NCBI RefSeq assembly: GCF_003610255.1
Contig: NZ_RAPS01000001.1
Span: 2,232,001 to 2,296,000, forward strand
Direction: 5' to 3'
Source: Streptomyces sp. TLI_171
Lineage (GTDB): Bacteria > Actinomycetota > Actinomycetes > Streptomycetales > Streptomycetaceae
DNA length: 64,000 nt
Shown: in pieces, positions 1-8,898 of the stretch
Layout of the letters: each line of letters opens with the position of its first letter
How positions within the stretch are numbered: position 1 is the stretch's first letter
Notes under the pieces: generated by a model
Seen by the model: only the letters and a program-made list of their open reading frames with translations
Database searches by the model: none
Told to the model about the DNA's origin: nothing
Program-made: the position numbers and the translations under genes

Positions 1-282
1 CGCTGCTGGCTGATCGGCCAGGGCCGGGACGTCTTCGAGGGCGCGGTGCACGACCCGGACGCGCTGGCCGAGCTGGCCCCGGACTTCGACGACGAGGAGG
101 ACGGCGACGCCGAGGAGCTCGGCTACGCCGCCGACGAGGCGTACGAGCGGCTCACCGGACTGCCGCTGCCGGACCTGGGGGTGCGTCAGCCGCCGGTCGC
201 GCAGGGCCTCTCGTTCGACTTCGAGGACGGCGCGGCGATGGCCGTCCGTTACCCCCGGCTGTGGGAGCTGTACGGGGACTGA
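1..282 (+). CDS. DUF4240 domain protein, C-terminal part
   Basis: The reading frame is open from the first base, so the gene begins outside the window and only its last 93 codons are seen. The fragment begins RCWLIGQGRDVFEGAVHDP and ends with PRLWELYGD. The first stretch is the signature I associate with the DUF4240 family, small acidic cytoplasmic proteins common in streptomycetes and of unknown function. The middle is strongly acidic (DFDDEEDGDAEE). An internal GTG at 46 is not needed as a start because coding character continues upstream of it. Family assignment is from memory of the motif; no role can be given. Confidence 0.8.
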   Translation, partial: RCWLIGQGRDVFEGAVHDPDALAELAPDFDDEEDGDAEELGYAADEAYERLTGLPLPDLGVRQPPVAQGLSFDFEDGAAMAVRYPRLWELYGD

Positions 283-340
283 CGGCCCGTCGGCTCCGGC
301 CGGCCGCCGCCTTCCGGGTGGCGGCCGTGCGGGTGGTCGG

Positions 341-1222
341 TCAGGAGCTCTTGGTGACGCCCTGCACGATGTCGTCCAGGACCGACGGATCCGGGGCCTT
401 CGGGTCGTCGTCGACGCCGCCGTGCAGGATCACGTAGCCGCTGCCGTCGCTCGCCGGGGCGGCCGCGACCACGACGTAGCCGGACGCGCCGTCCTTCGGT
501 TCGACGTACCAGCGGATCGCCCACCCCTGGCTGCCCGCGATGGTCAGGGTGCCGGCCGCCTCCTCGCGGTGCGACTTCAGCTCGCCGAAGATGCTCGGCG
601 CGAAGGCGGCCATCTCCTGCTCGGCGGCGGTCTGCGCGTCGGCCGCGTCCACCGGGTCGTTGACCACGGCGAACTGGCCGCGCACGCACAGGCTCTCGGA
701 CTGGCTGCAGGCGTACTGGCCGAAGATCTCGATCACCGAGGACTTCTCGGTGGCCGACTCCGCCGTCCAGCCGTCGGGCATCGGGACGCCCCAGCCGTGC
801 GCCTTGTCGGCCAGGACCACGCTGTCGCCCTTGGACGGGGACGGACTCCGGCTCGGGCTCGGCGAGATCCGGCTCGGGCTCGGGGCCGGGGTGGAGACCC
901 CGACGGTCAGCGTGGGCACCGGGTCGGGCTTCTTCCCGGAGGACGGCTGCAGCGCCCACACCGCGGTGGCGACCGCGCCGATCACCACCACCGCGACGGC
1001 GGCGGTGGCTCCGATCACCAGGCCACGGCCGCTGCCCGGGGCCTTCGGCGGGGCCGGGGCCGGCGCCGGCTGCTGCAGCCCCGAACTGTCCCAGGACTGG
1101 GTGACCGCGTCGTTGAGCCGCCCCGCGGGGCGGTGGGAGTCGGTCCAGCCGGTGCCGTCCCACCAGCGTTCCTGCCCGGTGCCGGGGACGGGGTACCAGC
1201 CGGGCGGCGTCGGGGTGCTCAC
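341..1222 (-). CDS. DUF2510 membrane-anchored protein
   Basis: The 293-residue protein starts with a DUF2510 module at about residues 7-28 (PPGWYPVPG, then RWWDGTGWTD). A Pro/Ala linker follows, then one membrane helix at about 68-90, a Ser/Pro-rich stalk at about 105-132, and an extracytoplasmic domain to the end. The layout predicts a cytoplasmic N-terminus with the C-terminal domain outside. DUF2510 is a short Trp-rich module found at the ends of many actinobacterial membrane proteins. The outer domain carries a Cys pair (residues YACSQSESLC) that could form a disulfide. It faces the DUF4240 gene tail to tail. Function unknown. Confidence 0.8.
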   Translation of the reverse strand: MSTPTPPGWYPVPGTGQERWWDGTGWTDSHRPAGRLNDAVTQSWDSSGLQQPAPAPAPPKAPGSGRGLVIGATAAVAVVVIGAVATAVWALQPSSGKKPDPVPTLTVGVSTPAPSPSRISPSPSRSPSPSKGDSVVLADKAHGWGVPMPDGWTAESATEKSSVIEIFGQYACSQSESLCVRGQFAVVNDPVDAADAQTAAEQEMAAFAPSIFGELKSHREEAAGTLTIAGSQGWAIRWYVEPKDGASGYVVVAAAPASDGSGYVILHGGVDDDPKAPDPSVLDDIVQGVTKSS

Positions 1223-1308
1223 GGCGGCTACCGTACCGTCCCCGGGGTGCCGCCGGGAGCCGGGGGCCGGTCACGAATCGGGCACCCCGCTGGTGTGTTG
1301 ACGAACGG

Positions 1309-1812
1309 TCAGGAGAGTTCGCAGCCCATCCAGACGTCGTCGACGTACCGGCCGTCCAGCAGGAAGTGCTCCGGCAGTACCCCGAACACCTGGAAGCCGT
1401 TGCGCTCGTACAGGCGGCGGGCCGGGGCGTTGTGGCCGAGCACCCGCAGGGTCAGCCGCCGGGCCCCCGCCGCGCGGGCGGCCTCGCAGGCGGCGAGCAG
1501 CAGGGCGTCGCCGATGCCCCGGCCGCGGGCCTCCGGCAGCACGCCCAGCCCCTGGAGCTGTCGCACGTGCGCGTTCGACTCCAGCGGGATCTCCTGCACC
1601 TGCCGGACGTACCCGACCACCCGGCCGCCCAGCTCGGCCACCAGGTACTGCTCCGGCCGGTGCTTCCGGTCGAACAACGGCGCCTCGGCCGCCCCCCGCG
1701 GGGAGACCTCGCTGAGCGGCGACCAGACGGCGTGGTCGACCGCGCGGATCGCCCGCTCGTCCCACGCCGTCGCCGGACGGATGATCAGATCGATGGACGG
1801 CATGCCGGCCAT
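1309..1812 (-). CDS. GNAT family N-acetyltransferase
   Basis: This 167-residue protein is the usual size for a single-domain GNAT enzyme, which moves an acetyl group from acetyl-CoA to an amine. The acetyl-CoA-binding motif A is visible as VLPEARGRGIGDALLL, and the C-terminal part NAPARRLYERNGFQVFG is the classic motif B that closes the fold. The frame is open further upstream, but coding character begins at the ATG at 1812, which has a GGGGGT-like ribosome site; an ATG at 1803 is the alternative. Substrate unknown. It is divergent from the epimerase gene that starts at 2045. Confidence 0.85.
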   Translation of the reverse strand: MAGMPSIDLIIRPATAWDERAIRAVDHAVWSPLSEVSPRGAAEAPLFDRKHRPEQYLVAELGGRVVGYVRQVQEIPLESNAHVRQLQGLGVLPEARGRGIGDALLLAACEAARAAGARRLTLRVLGHNAPARRLYERNGFQVFGVLPEHFLLDGRYVDDVWMGCELS

Positions 1813-2044
1813 GCTAGGCGCACCCCCGGACCCACCGGCAGCGCGGGGCGGTCCGGCCGCGGGCCGAGGGTGGGCCGGGTTGGATGTGTGTCGCCGGGAG
1901 GGCGGGGCAAGCGAGTCCCGGGCCCCCGAAGTCCGGACGGCGTGTGGCTCGACACCGGCCCTGCCGGGGGTGGGGGTTGACACGGGCTCAGCGGAAGGGC
2001 GGGGCGGCGGGATTCGGTGGGGATGGGCTGACAGGATGGCCGGT

Positions 2045-2959
2045 ATGCGAATTGCGGTGACGGGATCCACGGGGTTGATCGGGTCGGCGCTGGTGCGGTC
2101 CCTGCAGGGAGACGGGCATCAGGTGGTGCGGCTGGTGCGGCAGCGCTCGCGGACCGGGGCGCAGCCGGACGGAACGGTCGGGGTGGGGTGGAACCCGTAC
2201 CTGATGCAGATCGACGCGGCCGGGCTGGCGGGGGTGGACGCGGTGGTGCACCTGGCCGGGGCGGGGGTCGGGGACCGGCGGTGGACGGACGCGTACCGGC
2301 GGGAGATCCGGGACAGCCGGGTGCTCGGGACGGAGACGCTGGTGGCGGCGCTGACCCGGCTGGAGGAGCCGCCGAAGGTGCTGGTGAGCGCGTCGGCGGT
2401 GGGGATCTACGGGCAGACCGCGGACCAGCTGGTCGACGAGTCGGCGCCGACCGGCAGCGACTTCCTGGCCGAGGTGTGCCTGGAGTGGGAGGCGGCGGCC
2501 CGGCCCGCCGCGGACGCCGGGATCCGGGTGGTGCACCCGCGGACCGGGCTGGTGCTCGACCCGGCGGGCGGGGCCGGGGCGCGGCTGCTGCCGCTGTTCA
2601 AGCTGGGGCTGGGCGGCCGGCTGGGCGGGGGCGGGCAGTACTGGAGCCTGATCTCGCTGGCCGACGAGGTGGCCGCGCTCCGGTTCGTGATCGATCACCC
2701 GGAGCTGTCCGGGCCGGTCAACCTGGCGGGCCCGTCCCCGGTCACCAACCGGGAGTTGACCGAGGAGCTGGCCCGGCAGCTGGGCCGCCCGGCGGTGTTC
2801 GCCGTGCCGGAATGGGCGCTGCGCGCGGTGCTCGGGGAGATGGCGGTGGAGGTGGTGGGCAGTCACCGGGTGGTGCCGACGGCCCTGTTGGCGGCGGGGT
2901 TCGAGTTCCGGGACGCGGACGTGTCGGCGATCGTCGCGGCGGCCCTGGGCCGCCGGTAG
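2045..2959 (+). CDS. TIGR01777 family NAD(P)-dependent epimerase/oxidoreductase
   Basis: The protein (304 residues) belongs to the extended SDR group named TIGR01777 (YfcH/SDR39U1-like). It opens with the nucleotide-binding motif VTGSTGLIGSALV, has the GIYGQ segment after the serine strand, and ends with the DUF1731-type tail (QLGRPAVFAVPEWALRAVLGEM). The physiological substrate of the family is not established. An in-frame ATG at 2036 would add three residues; 2045 is chosen because MRIAVTGSTG is the usual start of the family. Confidence 0.9.
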   Translation: MRIAVTGSTGLIGSALVRSLQGDGHQVVRLVRQRSRTGAQPDGTVGVGWNPYLMQIDAAGLAGVDAVVHLAGAGVGDRRWTDAYRREIRDSRVLGTETLVAALTRLEEPPKVLVSASAVGIYGQTADQLVDESAPTGSDFLAEVCLEWEAAARPAADAGIRVVHPRTGLVLDPAGGAGARLLPLFKLGLGGRLGGGGQYWSLISLADEVAALRFVIDHPELSGPVNLAGPSPVTNRELTEELARQLGRPAVFAVPEWALRAVLGEMAVEVVGSHRVVPTALLAAGFEFRDADVSAIVAAALGRR

Positions 2960-3276
2960 GGCCGACGGTTCGTCAGGGGGCGCACGGGTGCATCCTGGCG
3001 GCGCGCAGGGCGTGGGCCGTCACGGTGCGCGCCCGTCCCCGCCCGGCGCGCCCCGTTTGGCGCACGGTGGGTGACTGATCCGTCCCGCTGTGTCGCCGGA
3101 CCCGGTCGGATGACCCGATTGACTGTCACCCGGCGGTCTGGAGCGGCGGATGACGGGGCATCACCAGTGCGGACCATGTCCTGGGCCCCCGCTGCCCGCC
3201 CCGGCATCCACCCGTTCACGGGCCCTGCCGCGCGCGGCGGACGCGGAGGGCTCCACCTGGGAGGGAGCACCCACTC
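2960..3276 (+). other. Intergenic region before the amine oxidase gene
   Basis: These 317 bases have no ORF with coding character in either direction. A TTGACT hexamer at 3119-3124 could be a -35 element but no good -10 is placed after it. A clear ribosome site (GGAGGGA, 3261-3267) lies 9 bases before the GTG start at 3277. Nothing else is recognised. Confidence 0.5.
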
Positions 3277-4590
3277 GTGCCCGCACATGACTTCACCGCA
3301 CGTGCCCACACCGCCGACCCCGACGCGGTGGTGGTCGGCGCCGGTCTCGCCGGCCTGACGGCCGCCGCCGAGCTCACCGCCCGGGGCCTGAACGTCCAGG
3401 TCCTGGAGGCGACCGAGCAGGTGGGCGGCCGGATGGCGACCCGCGAACTCGACGGCTTCCGGCTGGACCACGGCGGCCACCTGCTGAACACCGCCTATCC
3501 CGAACTCGCCCGCCGCCTCGACCTCGACCGGCTGGAGCTGCGCCCGCTCGCCCCCGGCGTCCTGGTGTACAGCGCGGGCCGCAGCTACCGGGTCGGCGAT
3601 CCGCAGCTCACCCCGGCCCGGCAGGCCGCCGCCCGCGGGCCGCTCGGCACGCCCCTGGACAAGGCGCGGCTGGCCGCCACGCTGTCGCGACTGGCCGCCA
3701 CCCCGCCGTCCCGGCTGCTGGCCAGGCCGGAGACCACCGCCGCCCGGGCGCTGGCCGACCGGGGCCTGCCCACCCGGACGGTGGACGGGTTCCTGCGCCC
3801 GCTGCTCGCGGCGCTGCTGTCCGACCCGGCGCTCGGCACCTCCAGCCGGGTCGCCGACCTGGTGCTGCGGGCGTACGCGCTGGGCAGGCTCTGCGTCCCG
3901 GCGGCCGGGATCGGGGCGGTCCCGGCGCAGTTGGCCGCGCGGCTGCCCGAGGGCGCCGTCCGGTTGGGCGTCGAGGTGACCGCCGTCGGCACGGACGGGG
4001 TGGAGACCGCCGGGCACGGCCGGGTCCGGGCCCGCGCGGTGGTGGTCGCCACCGACGCCGCGACCGCCACCACCCTGCTGCCCGGCCTGCGGCAGCCCGG
4101 CTTCCACCCCGTCACCACCTACTACCACGCGGCCGGGAGCTCCCCGCTGGGCGAGGCCGTCCTGCTGCTGGACGCCGAACGCTCGGGAGTCTCGCACTCC
4201 CTGGTGCTGAGCGACGCCGACCCCTCGTACGCCGCCGACGGGCGGGCGCTGGTCGCCACCACGGTGCTCGGCCGCCGGGCCTTCGACTCCGGCGGCCCGG
4301 CCGGCGACGAACCGCAGGTGCGCCGCCGGCTGGCCGAGCTGTACGGCACCTCCACCACCGGGTGGGAGTTCCTGACGGTGCGGCACGTCTCCGACGCGGT
4401 GGTCTCGATGCCGCCGCCGCACCACTTCCGCCGCTCGGTGCGGCTGCTCGCCGGGCTGTACGTGTGCGGCGACCACCGGGACACCGGGACGGTCCAGGGT
4501 GCGCTGGTGTCGGGGCGGCGGGCCGCGGCGGCGGTGCTGAAGGACCTCGGCGTCCTGACCGACGCGGAGATCACCGAGGCCGCGGCCTGA
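3277..4590 (+). CDS. NAD(P)/FAD-dependent amine oxidase family protein
   Basis: The 437-residue flavoprotein has the N-terminal dinucleotide-binding motif VVVGAGLAGLTAAAELTARG at residues 19-38, followed by the family motif EATEQVGGRMATRELDGFRL. The C-terminal FAD-binding segment reads YVCGDHRDTGTVQGALVSGR. This architecture covers phytoene-desaturase-like and monoamine-oxidase-like enzymes, so it is probably an FAD-dependent oxidoreductase, but the substrate cannot be read. The GTG start has a strong GGAGGGA ribosome site 9 bases upstream. It stands alone and is convergent with the TPR regulator; a short GC-rich hairpin-prone stretch lies between them (4591-4651). Confidence 0.87.
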   Translation: MPAHDFTARAHTADPDAVVVGAGLAGLTAAAELTARGLNVQVLEATEQVGGRMATRELDGFRLDHGGHLLNTAYPELARRLDLDRLELRPLAPGVLVYSAGRSYRVGDPQLTPARQAAARGPLGTPLDKARLAATLSRLAATPPSRLLARPETTAARALADRGLPTRTVDGFLRPLLAALLSDPALGTSSRVADLVLRAYALGRLCVPAAGIGAVPAQLAARLPEGAVRLGVEVTAVGTDGVETAGHGRVRARAVVVATDAATATTLLPGLRQPGFHPVTTYYHAAGSSPLGEAVLLLDAERSGVSHSLVLSDADPSYAADGRALVATTVLGRRAFDSGGPAGDEPQVRRRLAELYGTSTTGWEFLTVRHVSDAVVSMPPPHHFRRSVRLLAGLYVCGDHRDTGTVQGALVSGRRAAAAVLKDLGVLTDAEITEAAA

Positions 4591-4651
4591 CGGACCGTCC
4601 GGGGCCGCTGACCCGCCGTCGGCGGGTCAGCGGCCCCGGGGCCGTGGCCGG

Positions 4652-6253
4652 TCAGATCACCCCGGCCTGCCGGGACGCCTCCTCGAAGGCGCGCGCCGCC
4701 GAGGTGGTGCGGTACGGGGCCAGCCGGCGGTGGAAGTCGCGCAGGTACTCGACGGTGCGGGCGGAGCGCATCTCGCCGGCCGCGCGCAGCGAGTCGGTGG
4801 CCATCGAGCAGGCCTCGTCCACGTCGCCCATGCCGAGGCGCGCGGAGGCCAGCACCAGCCGGCAGAGGATCCGGCTGCGGGCGTAGGCGGGGGCGCGCAG
4901 CCGCAGTGACTTCTCGGCGTGCTGGGCGGCGGGCCGCCACTGCTGCAGGTCGCGGTAGCAGTGGGCGAACTCGTCGGCGAGCTGGGCGTCGTCGAAGTAC
5001 CGCGCCCAGGAGGGGACTTCGTCGGCGGTGCGGGCGGTGGCGAGGGCCCGTTCGCAGCGCACCAGGGCGGTGGTGCAGGCCCGGACGTCGGCGGCCAGGG
5101 CGTGGCCGCGGGCCTCGGCGGCGTGCATCAGCGCCTGCACCACGGGCGCGGCGGTGGTGCCGACGCCCTGCTGGGCGACCCGGGCCAGTTGGATGGCCTC
5201 CCGGGCGTGGCCGAGGTGCACGGCCTGCTGGCTCATGGTGGTGAGGATGAACCCGCCGAGGACGCGGTCACCGGCGGCCTGGGAGAGCCGCAGCGCCTGC
5301 ACGAAGTACCGCTGGGCCAGGCCGTGCGCGGCGATGTCGAAGGACGTCCAGCCGGCCAGTCTGGTCAGGTCGGCGACGGCGCCGAACAGGGCCCGGCCGA
5401 TCTGCTCGCCGTACCGGCCGCGGAGCATCGGCTCGGCCTCGCTCTCCAGGTACCGGACCAGCGCCTGCCGGGCGTGGCCGCCGCCGTAGGCGTGGTCGAG
5501 GGCGCGGAACAGGTCTCCGACGGCGCGGATGGCGGCGATGTCGCCGCGGCCGACCCGGACGGGGGGCCGGCTCTCCCGGGCCTCCGGTGCGGGTTCGGCG
5601 GCCGCGCCGGCGGGGCGGCGCAGGGCCTGCGGGGGGACCCGGGCGCCCGACGGGGGCGTGCGCAGCTCCTCGGGGGTGAGGGTGCTGCCGTCGCGGGCGA
5701 CGCGTTCGTCGGTGCGGCCGATCAGCCAGTCGCGGCTGGGGACGACCAGGCCGGCGGGGGTGAAGGCGATCTTGCGGAGTTCGGCGTAGGGGCCGTTGTC
5801 CTTGCGCCACATGGAGGCGACGATGTCGACGGCCTCCTGCGGGGTCTCGGCGAACTCGAGTCCGGCGTAGACCGGGGCGCAGGCGTCCAGGCCGACGTCC
5901 TGCGCGGTGAGCCGGCGGCCGAGGCGGCGGGTGAAGACCTCGGCGATCAGCGCCGGGGTGGCGCCGCGCGGCTGCTGGCCGCGCAGCCAGCGGGTGACCG
6001 AGGTCTTGTCGTAGCGCAGGTCGAGGCCGTGTTCCAGGCCCAGCTGGTCGACGCGTCTGGCGAGGCCGGCGTGCGAGAAGCCGGACTCCTCGATGAGTGC
6101 GGCGAGTTGGGGGTTCTGGGCGCGCCCGGCGGCGGGCGGGGCCTCGGCCTGCTCGGGGGCGTGCGGAGGGGTCTCGGCCGCTCCGGTCGGGCGCGGGTCG
6201 AGCGGGTCGAGCGGTCGGTACGCCGGGCTGTCGATTACTGGCCGTTGGGGCAT
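4652..6253 (-). CDS. HTH and TPR-type transcriptional regulator (NsdA/NsdB-like)
   Basis: The protein is about 533 residues. After a Pro-rich leader it has a Cro/C1-like helix-turn-helix region (LAALIEESGFSHAGLARRVD to TSVTRWLRGQQP). A family-specific middle part follows (DAVDIVASMWRKDNGP-like), and then a helical C-terminal half of TPR-like repeats (QALVRYLESEAEPMLRGRY, HALAADVRACTTALVRCERA). This matches the streptomycete family that includes NsdA and NsdB, regulators of development and antibiotic synthesis; equivalence to a named member is not claimed. A GTG at 6265 is possible, but GAGAGG lies about 11 bases before the ATG at 6253, which is preferred. Confidence 0.8.
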   Translation of the reverse strand: MPQRPVIDSPAYRPLDPLDPRPTGAAETPPHAPEQAEAPPAAGRAQNPQLAALIEESGFSHAGLARRVDQLGLEHGLDLRYDKTSVTRWLRGQQPRGATPALIAEVFTRRLGRRLTAQDVGLDACAPVYAGLEFAETPQEAVDIVASMWRKDNGPYAELRKIAFTPAGLVVPSRDWLIGRTDERVARDGSTLTPEELRTPPSGARVPPQALRRPAGAAAEPAPEARESRPPVRVGRGDIAAIRAVGDLFRALDHAYGGGHARQALVRYLESEAEPMLRGRYGEQIGRALFGAVADLTRLAGWTSFDIAAHGLAQRYFVQALRLSQAAGDRVLGGFILTTMSQQAVHLGHAREAIQLARVAQQGVGTTAAPVVQALMHAAEARGHALAADVRACTTALVRCERALATARTADEVPSWARYFDDAQLADEFAHCYRDLQQWRPAAQHAEKSLRLRAPAYARSRILCRLVLASARLGMGDVDEACSMATDSLRAAGEMRSARTVEYLRDFHRRLAPYRTTSAARAFEEASRQAGVI

Positions 6254-6551
6254 AGCAGTCCACACCTCTCAGGCGCCGTTCCGGCCCCTCCTGCCCGGGA
6301 CGGCGCCCCCTGATCGGGAATCGGCGCGAATGTAGCGAGCATTGGGACGCTATGGGTGGATTCGAGCCCCCAGTCCTCCGAACGGGTGAACCATCCCCGC
6401 CCGTTGTGAGGAAGCGCGGGCCCGGCGTGTTTGAGTTCGAGAGCCGCTGTCCGCGATCCGGGCGCATGGCGGATGCCACCATGCCCGGGGCGGCTGCTGT
6501 GGTGGCCGCCCACATCGTTGCCGGGGCCGGTAATTCCTACCGTTCTCGGCC

Positions 6552-7325
6552 ATGGACACCACTTCTGCCCCGCGCCCCCAGCTCCCGCTGCACGGCCGCA
6601 CCGCGCTGGTCACGGGGGCCGCCTCGGGGATCGGCCGGGCCTGCGCGGAGGCGTTCGCCGCGGCGGGTGCGCGCGTCTACGTCGTCGACCTCGCCGCCCG
6701 GCCCGCCGAGGAGCTGGCGGAGCGGATCGGCGGGGTCGCGCTCGTCGCCGACCTGTCCGACCCGGACGCGGTGGAGGCGCTGCCCGCCGACGCGGACATC
6801 GTGGTCAACAACGCGGGCCTGCAGCACGTCGCGCCGGTGCACGAGTTCCCGCTGGAGCGCTTCACGCTGATCCAGCGGGTCATGGTGGAGGCCCCGTTCC
6901 GCATCCTGCGCCGCACCCTGCCGCACATGTACGAGCGGGGCTGGGGCCGGGTGGTGAACATCTCCTCGGTGCACGGCCTGCGCGCCAGCGCCTTCAAGTC
7001 CGCGTACGTGACCGCCAAGCACGCCCTGGAGGGCCTGAGCAAGACGGTCGCCCTGGAGGGCGCCCCGTACGGGGTGACCAGCAACTGCATCAACCCGGCG
7101 TACGTCCGCACGGCGCTGGTCGAGAAGCAGATCGCCGCGCAGGCGCTGGCGCACGGCATCCCCGAGGACGAGGTGGTGGAGCAGATCATGCTCGACCGCA
7201 CCGCCGTGAAGCGGCTGATCGAACCGGACGAGGTCGCGCAGCTGGCCGTCTGGCTGTGCTCGCCCGGCGCCTCCTACATCACCGGCGCCAGCCTGCCGGT
7301 GGACGGCGGCTGGACCGCCCACTGA
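6552..7325 (+). CDS. 3-hydroxybutyrate dehydrogenase (SDR family)
   Basis: A 257-residue classical short-chain dehydrogenase. Cofactor motif TGAASGIGRACAEAF lies near residue 20, VVNNAGLQ near 90, the catalytic Ser in NISSVHGLRAS, and the Tyr-x3-Lys pair in SAYVTAKHALEG. The segment PAYVRTALVEKQI is diagnostic of D-3-hydroxybutyrate dehydrogenases (PGYVRTPLVEKQI in characterised enzymes), which oxidise 3-hydroxybutyrate to acetoacetate with NAD+. The next gene, 56 bases downstream, encodes an MHS-type organic-acid importer, supporting a catabolic cassette. Substrate is inferred from motif and context. Confidence 0.88.
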   Translation: MDTTSAPRPQLPLHGRTALVTGAASGIGRACAEAFAAAGARVYVVDLAARPAEELAERIGGVALVADLSDPDAVEALPADADIVVNNAGLQHVAPVHEFPLERFTLIQRVMVEAPFRILRRTLPHMYERGWGRVVNISSVHGLRASAFKSAYVTAKHALEGLSKTVALEGAPYGVTSNCINPAYVRTALVEKQIAAQALAHGIPEDEVVEQIMLDRTAVKRLIEPDEVAQLAVWLCSPGASYITGASLPVDGGWTAH

Positions 7326-7381
7326 GAACCCCATAAGGTCCTGCAACTCCCTCACCCCCACCATCTGCAAGGGATTCCCCC

Positions 7382-8761
7382 ATGGCTGCCTCTCCCGACG
7401 TCGCGAGATCCGGCTCCCTGCCCAGGGTGGTCGCCGCCTCGCTGATCGGCACCACCGTCGAGTGGTACGACTACTTCCTGTACGGCTCGGCCGCGGCGCT
7501 GGTCTTCGGGCACGTGTTCTTCCCCAAGGCCGACCCGCTGACCGGCACCCTGCTGTCCTTCCTCACCTACGCCATCGGCTTCGCCGCCCGCCCGCTCGGC
7601 GCCCTGGTGTTCGGCCACTTCGGCGACCGGATCGGCCGCAAGAAACTGCTGGTGCTCAGCCTGCTGCTGATGGGCGGCGCGACCACCCTGATCGGCCTGC
7701 TCCCGACGTACGACCAGGTCGGCGTGGCCGCGCCGATCATGCTGACCGCCCTGCGGCTGGTGCAGGGCTTCGCGCTCGGCGGCGAGTGGGGCGGCGCGGT
7801 GCTGCTGGTCTCCGAGCACGGCGACCCGAAGCGGCGCGGCTTCTGGGCGTCCTGGCCGCAGGGCGGCGCCCCGGCCGGCAACCTGCTGGCGGCGGGCGTG
7901 CTCTCGCTGATGACGACCCTCCAGTCCGACGCGGCGTTCCTGGACTGGGGCTGGCGGGTGCCGTTCCTGCTCTCCGCGGTGCTGGTGATGGTCGGCCTGT
8001 GGATCCGCCTCGCGGTCGACGAGTCGCCGCTGTTCAAGGCCGCGCTGGCGGCCGCCGAGCAGCGCGCCGAGCGGGAGAAGTCGCCGCTGGTGACGGTTCT
8101 CCGCGACCACTGGCGGGACGTGCTGGTGGCGATGGGCGCGCGCATGGCGGAGAACATCTCGTACTACGTGATGACCACCTTCGTGCTGGCCTACGCCGTC
8201 GGCCACGCCCACCTCCCCAAGCAGACCGCGCTGAACGCCGTCCTGATCGGCTCCGCCATCCAGTTCGCGCTCATCCCCGCCTTCGGGGCGCTCTCCGACC
8301 GGATCGGCCGCAAGCCCGTCTACCTGGTCGGCGCGGTCGGGGTCGGCGTCTGGGCCTTCGTCTTCTTCGGCATGGTCGACACCAAGGACTTCACCTCGAT
8401 GGTGGTCGCGATCACCGTCGGCCTGTTCTTCCACAGCATGATGTACGCCCCGCAGGCAGCGTTCTTCTCCGAGCTGTTCGCCACCCGCACCCGCTACTCG
8501 GGAGCCTCCATCGGCGCCCAGTTCTCCTCGGTCGCGGCCGGCGCCCCCGCCCCGCTGATCGCCACCGCGCTGCTCAAGGACTACGACAGCTCAACCCCGA
8601 TCGCCGTGTACGTGGCCCTCGCCGCCGTGATCACCGTGTTCGCCGTGCTGTGCGCCCGGGAGACCCGCGGCACCGACCTCGCCGAATCCGGCCGCGCCGA
8701 ACCGGACGGAACCGGTGCGGACGGTCGGGTGGACTCCGTGAAGCCGGGCGCTACTGTCTGA
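7382..8761 (+). CDS. MFS transporter, metabolite:H+ symporter (MHS) family
   Basis: The 459-residue protein has twelve predicted membrane helices. It shows the MHS hallmarks IGTTVEWYDYFLYG near the N-terminus, GHFGDRIGRKKLLV in the loop after helix 2, and GGEWGGAVLLVSEH. The second half repeats the loop as GALSDRIGRKPVY. Members (ProP, ShiA, KgtP types) import organic acids or osmolytes with protons. Position between 3-hydroxybutyrate dehydrogenase and a GAF/PucR regulator suggests 3-hydroxybutyrate or a related acid as substrate; this is inference. The 56-base gap to the dehydrogenase suggests cotranscription. Confidence 0.9.
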   Translation: MAASPDVARSGSLPRVVAASLIGTTVEWYDYFLYGSAAALVFGHVFFPKADPLTGTLLSFLTYAIGFAARPLGALVFGHFGDRIGRKKLLVLSLLLMGGATTLIGLLPTYDQVGVAAPIMLTALRLVQGFALGGEWGGAVLLVSEHGDPKRRGFWASWPQGGAPAGNLLAAGVLSLMTTLQSDAAFLDWGWRVPFLLSAVLVMVGLWIRLAVDESPLFKAALAAAEQRAEREKSPLVTVLRDHWRDVLVAMGARMAENISYYVMTTFVLAYAVGHAHLPKQTALNAVLIGSAIQFALIPAFGALSDRIGRKPVYLVGAVGVGVWAFVFFGMVDTKDFTSMVVAITVGLFFHSMMYAPQAAFFSELFATRTRYSGASIGAQFSSVAAGAPAPLIATALLKDYDSSTPIAVYVALAAVITVFAVLCARETRGTDLAESGRAEPDGTGADGRVDSVKPGATV

Positions 8762-8898
8762 GCACTTCCGGCAGGATCAGGGCCGCGCGGCCGGGAGGTG
8801 CCCCACGGCACCCGCCCGGCGGCGCGGCCCCGGCCCGTTCGTGCGGCGGGCCGGGGAGCACGGGGGCCACGGGGGGCACGAGTGACAGGGAAGGCCGA

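Noticed and set aside
2863..4476. A 537-codon minus-strand frame opposite the amine oxidase
   Set aside because: Low-complexity Gly/Gln/Arg translation with no motif; the plus-strand flavoprotein has clear FAD motifs.
6340..6440. TTCGA-containing stretches that resemble a tRNA T-loop
   Set aside because: No acceptor stem, anticodon arm or CCA end can be folded on either strand.
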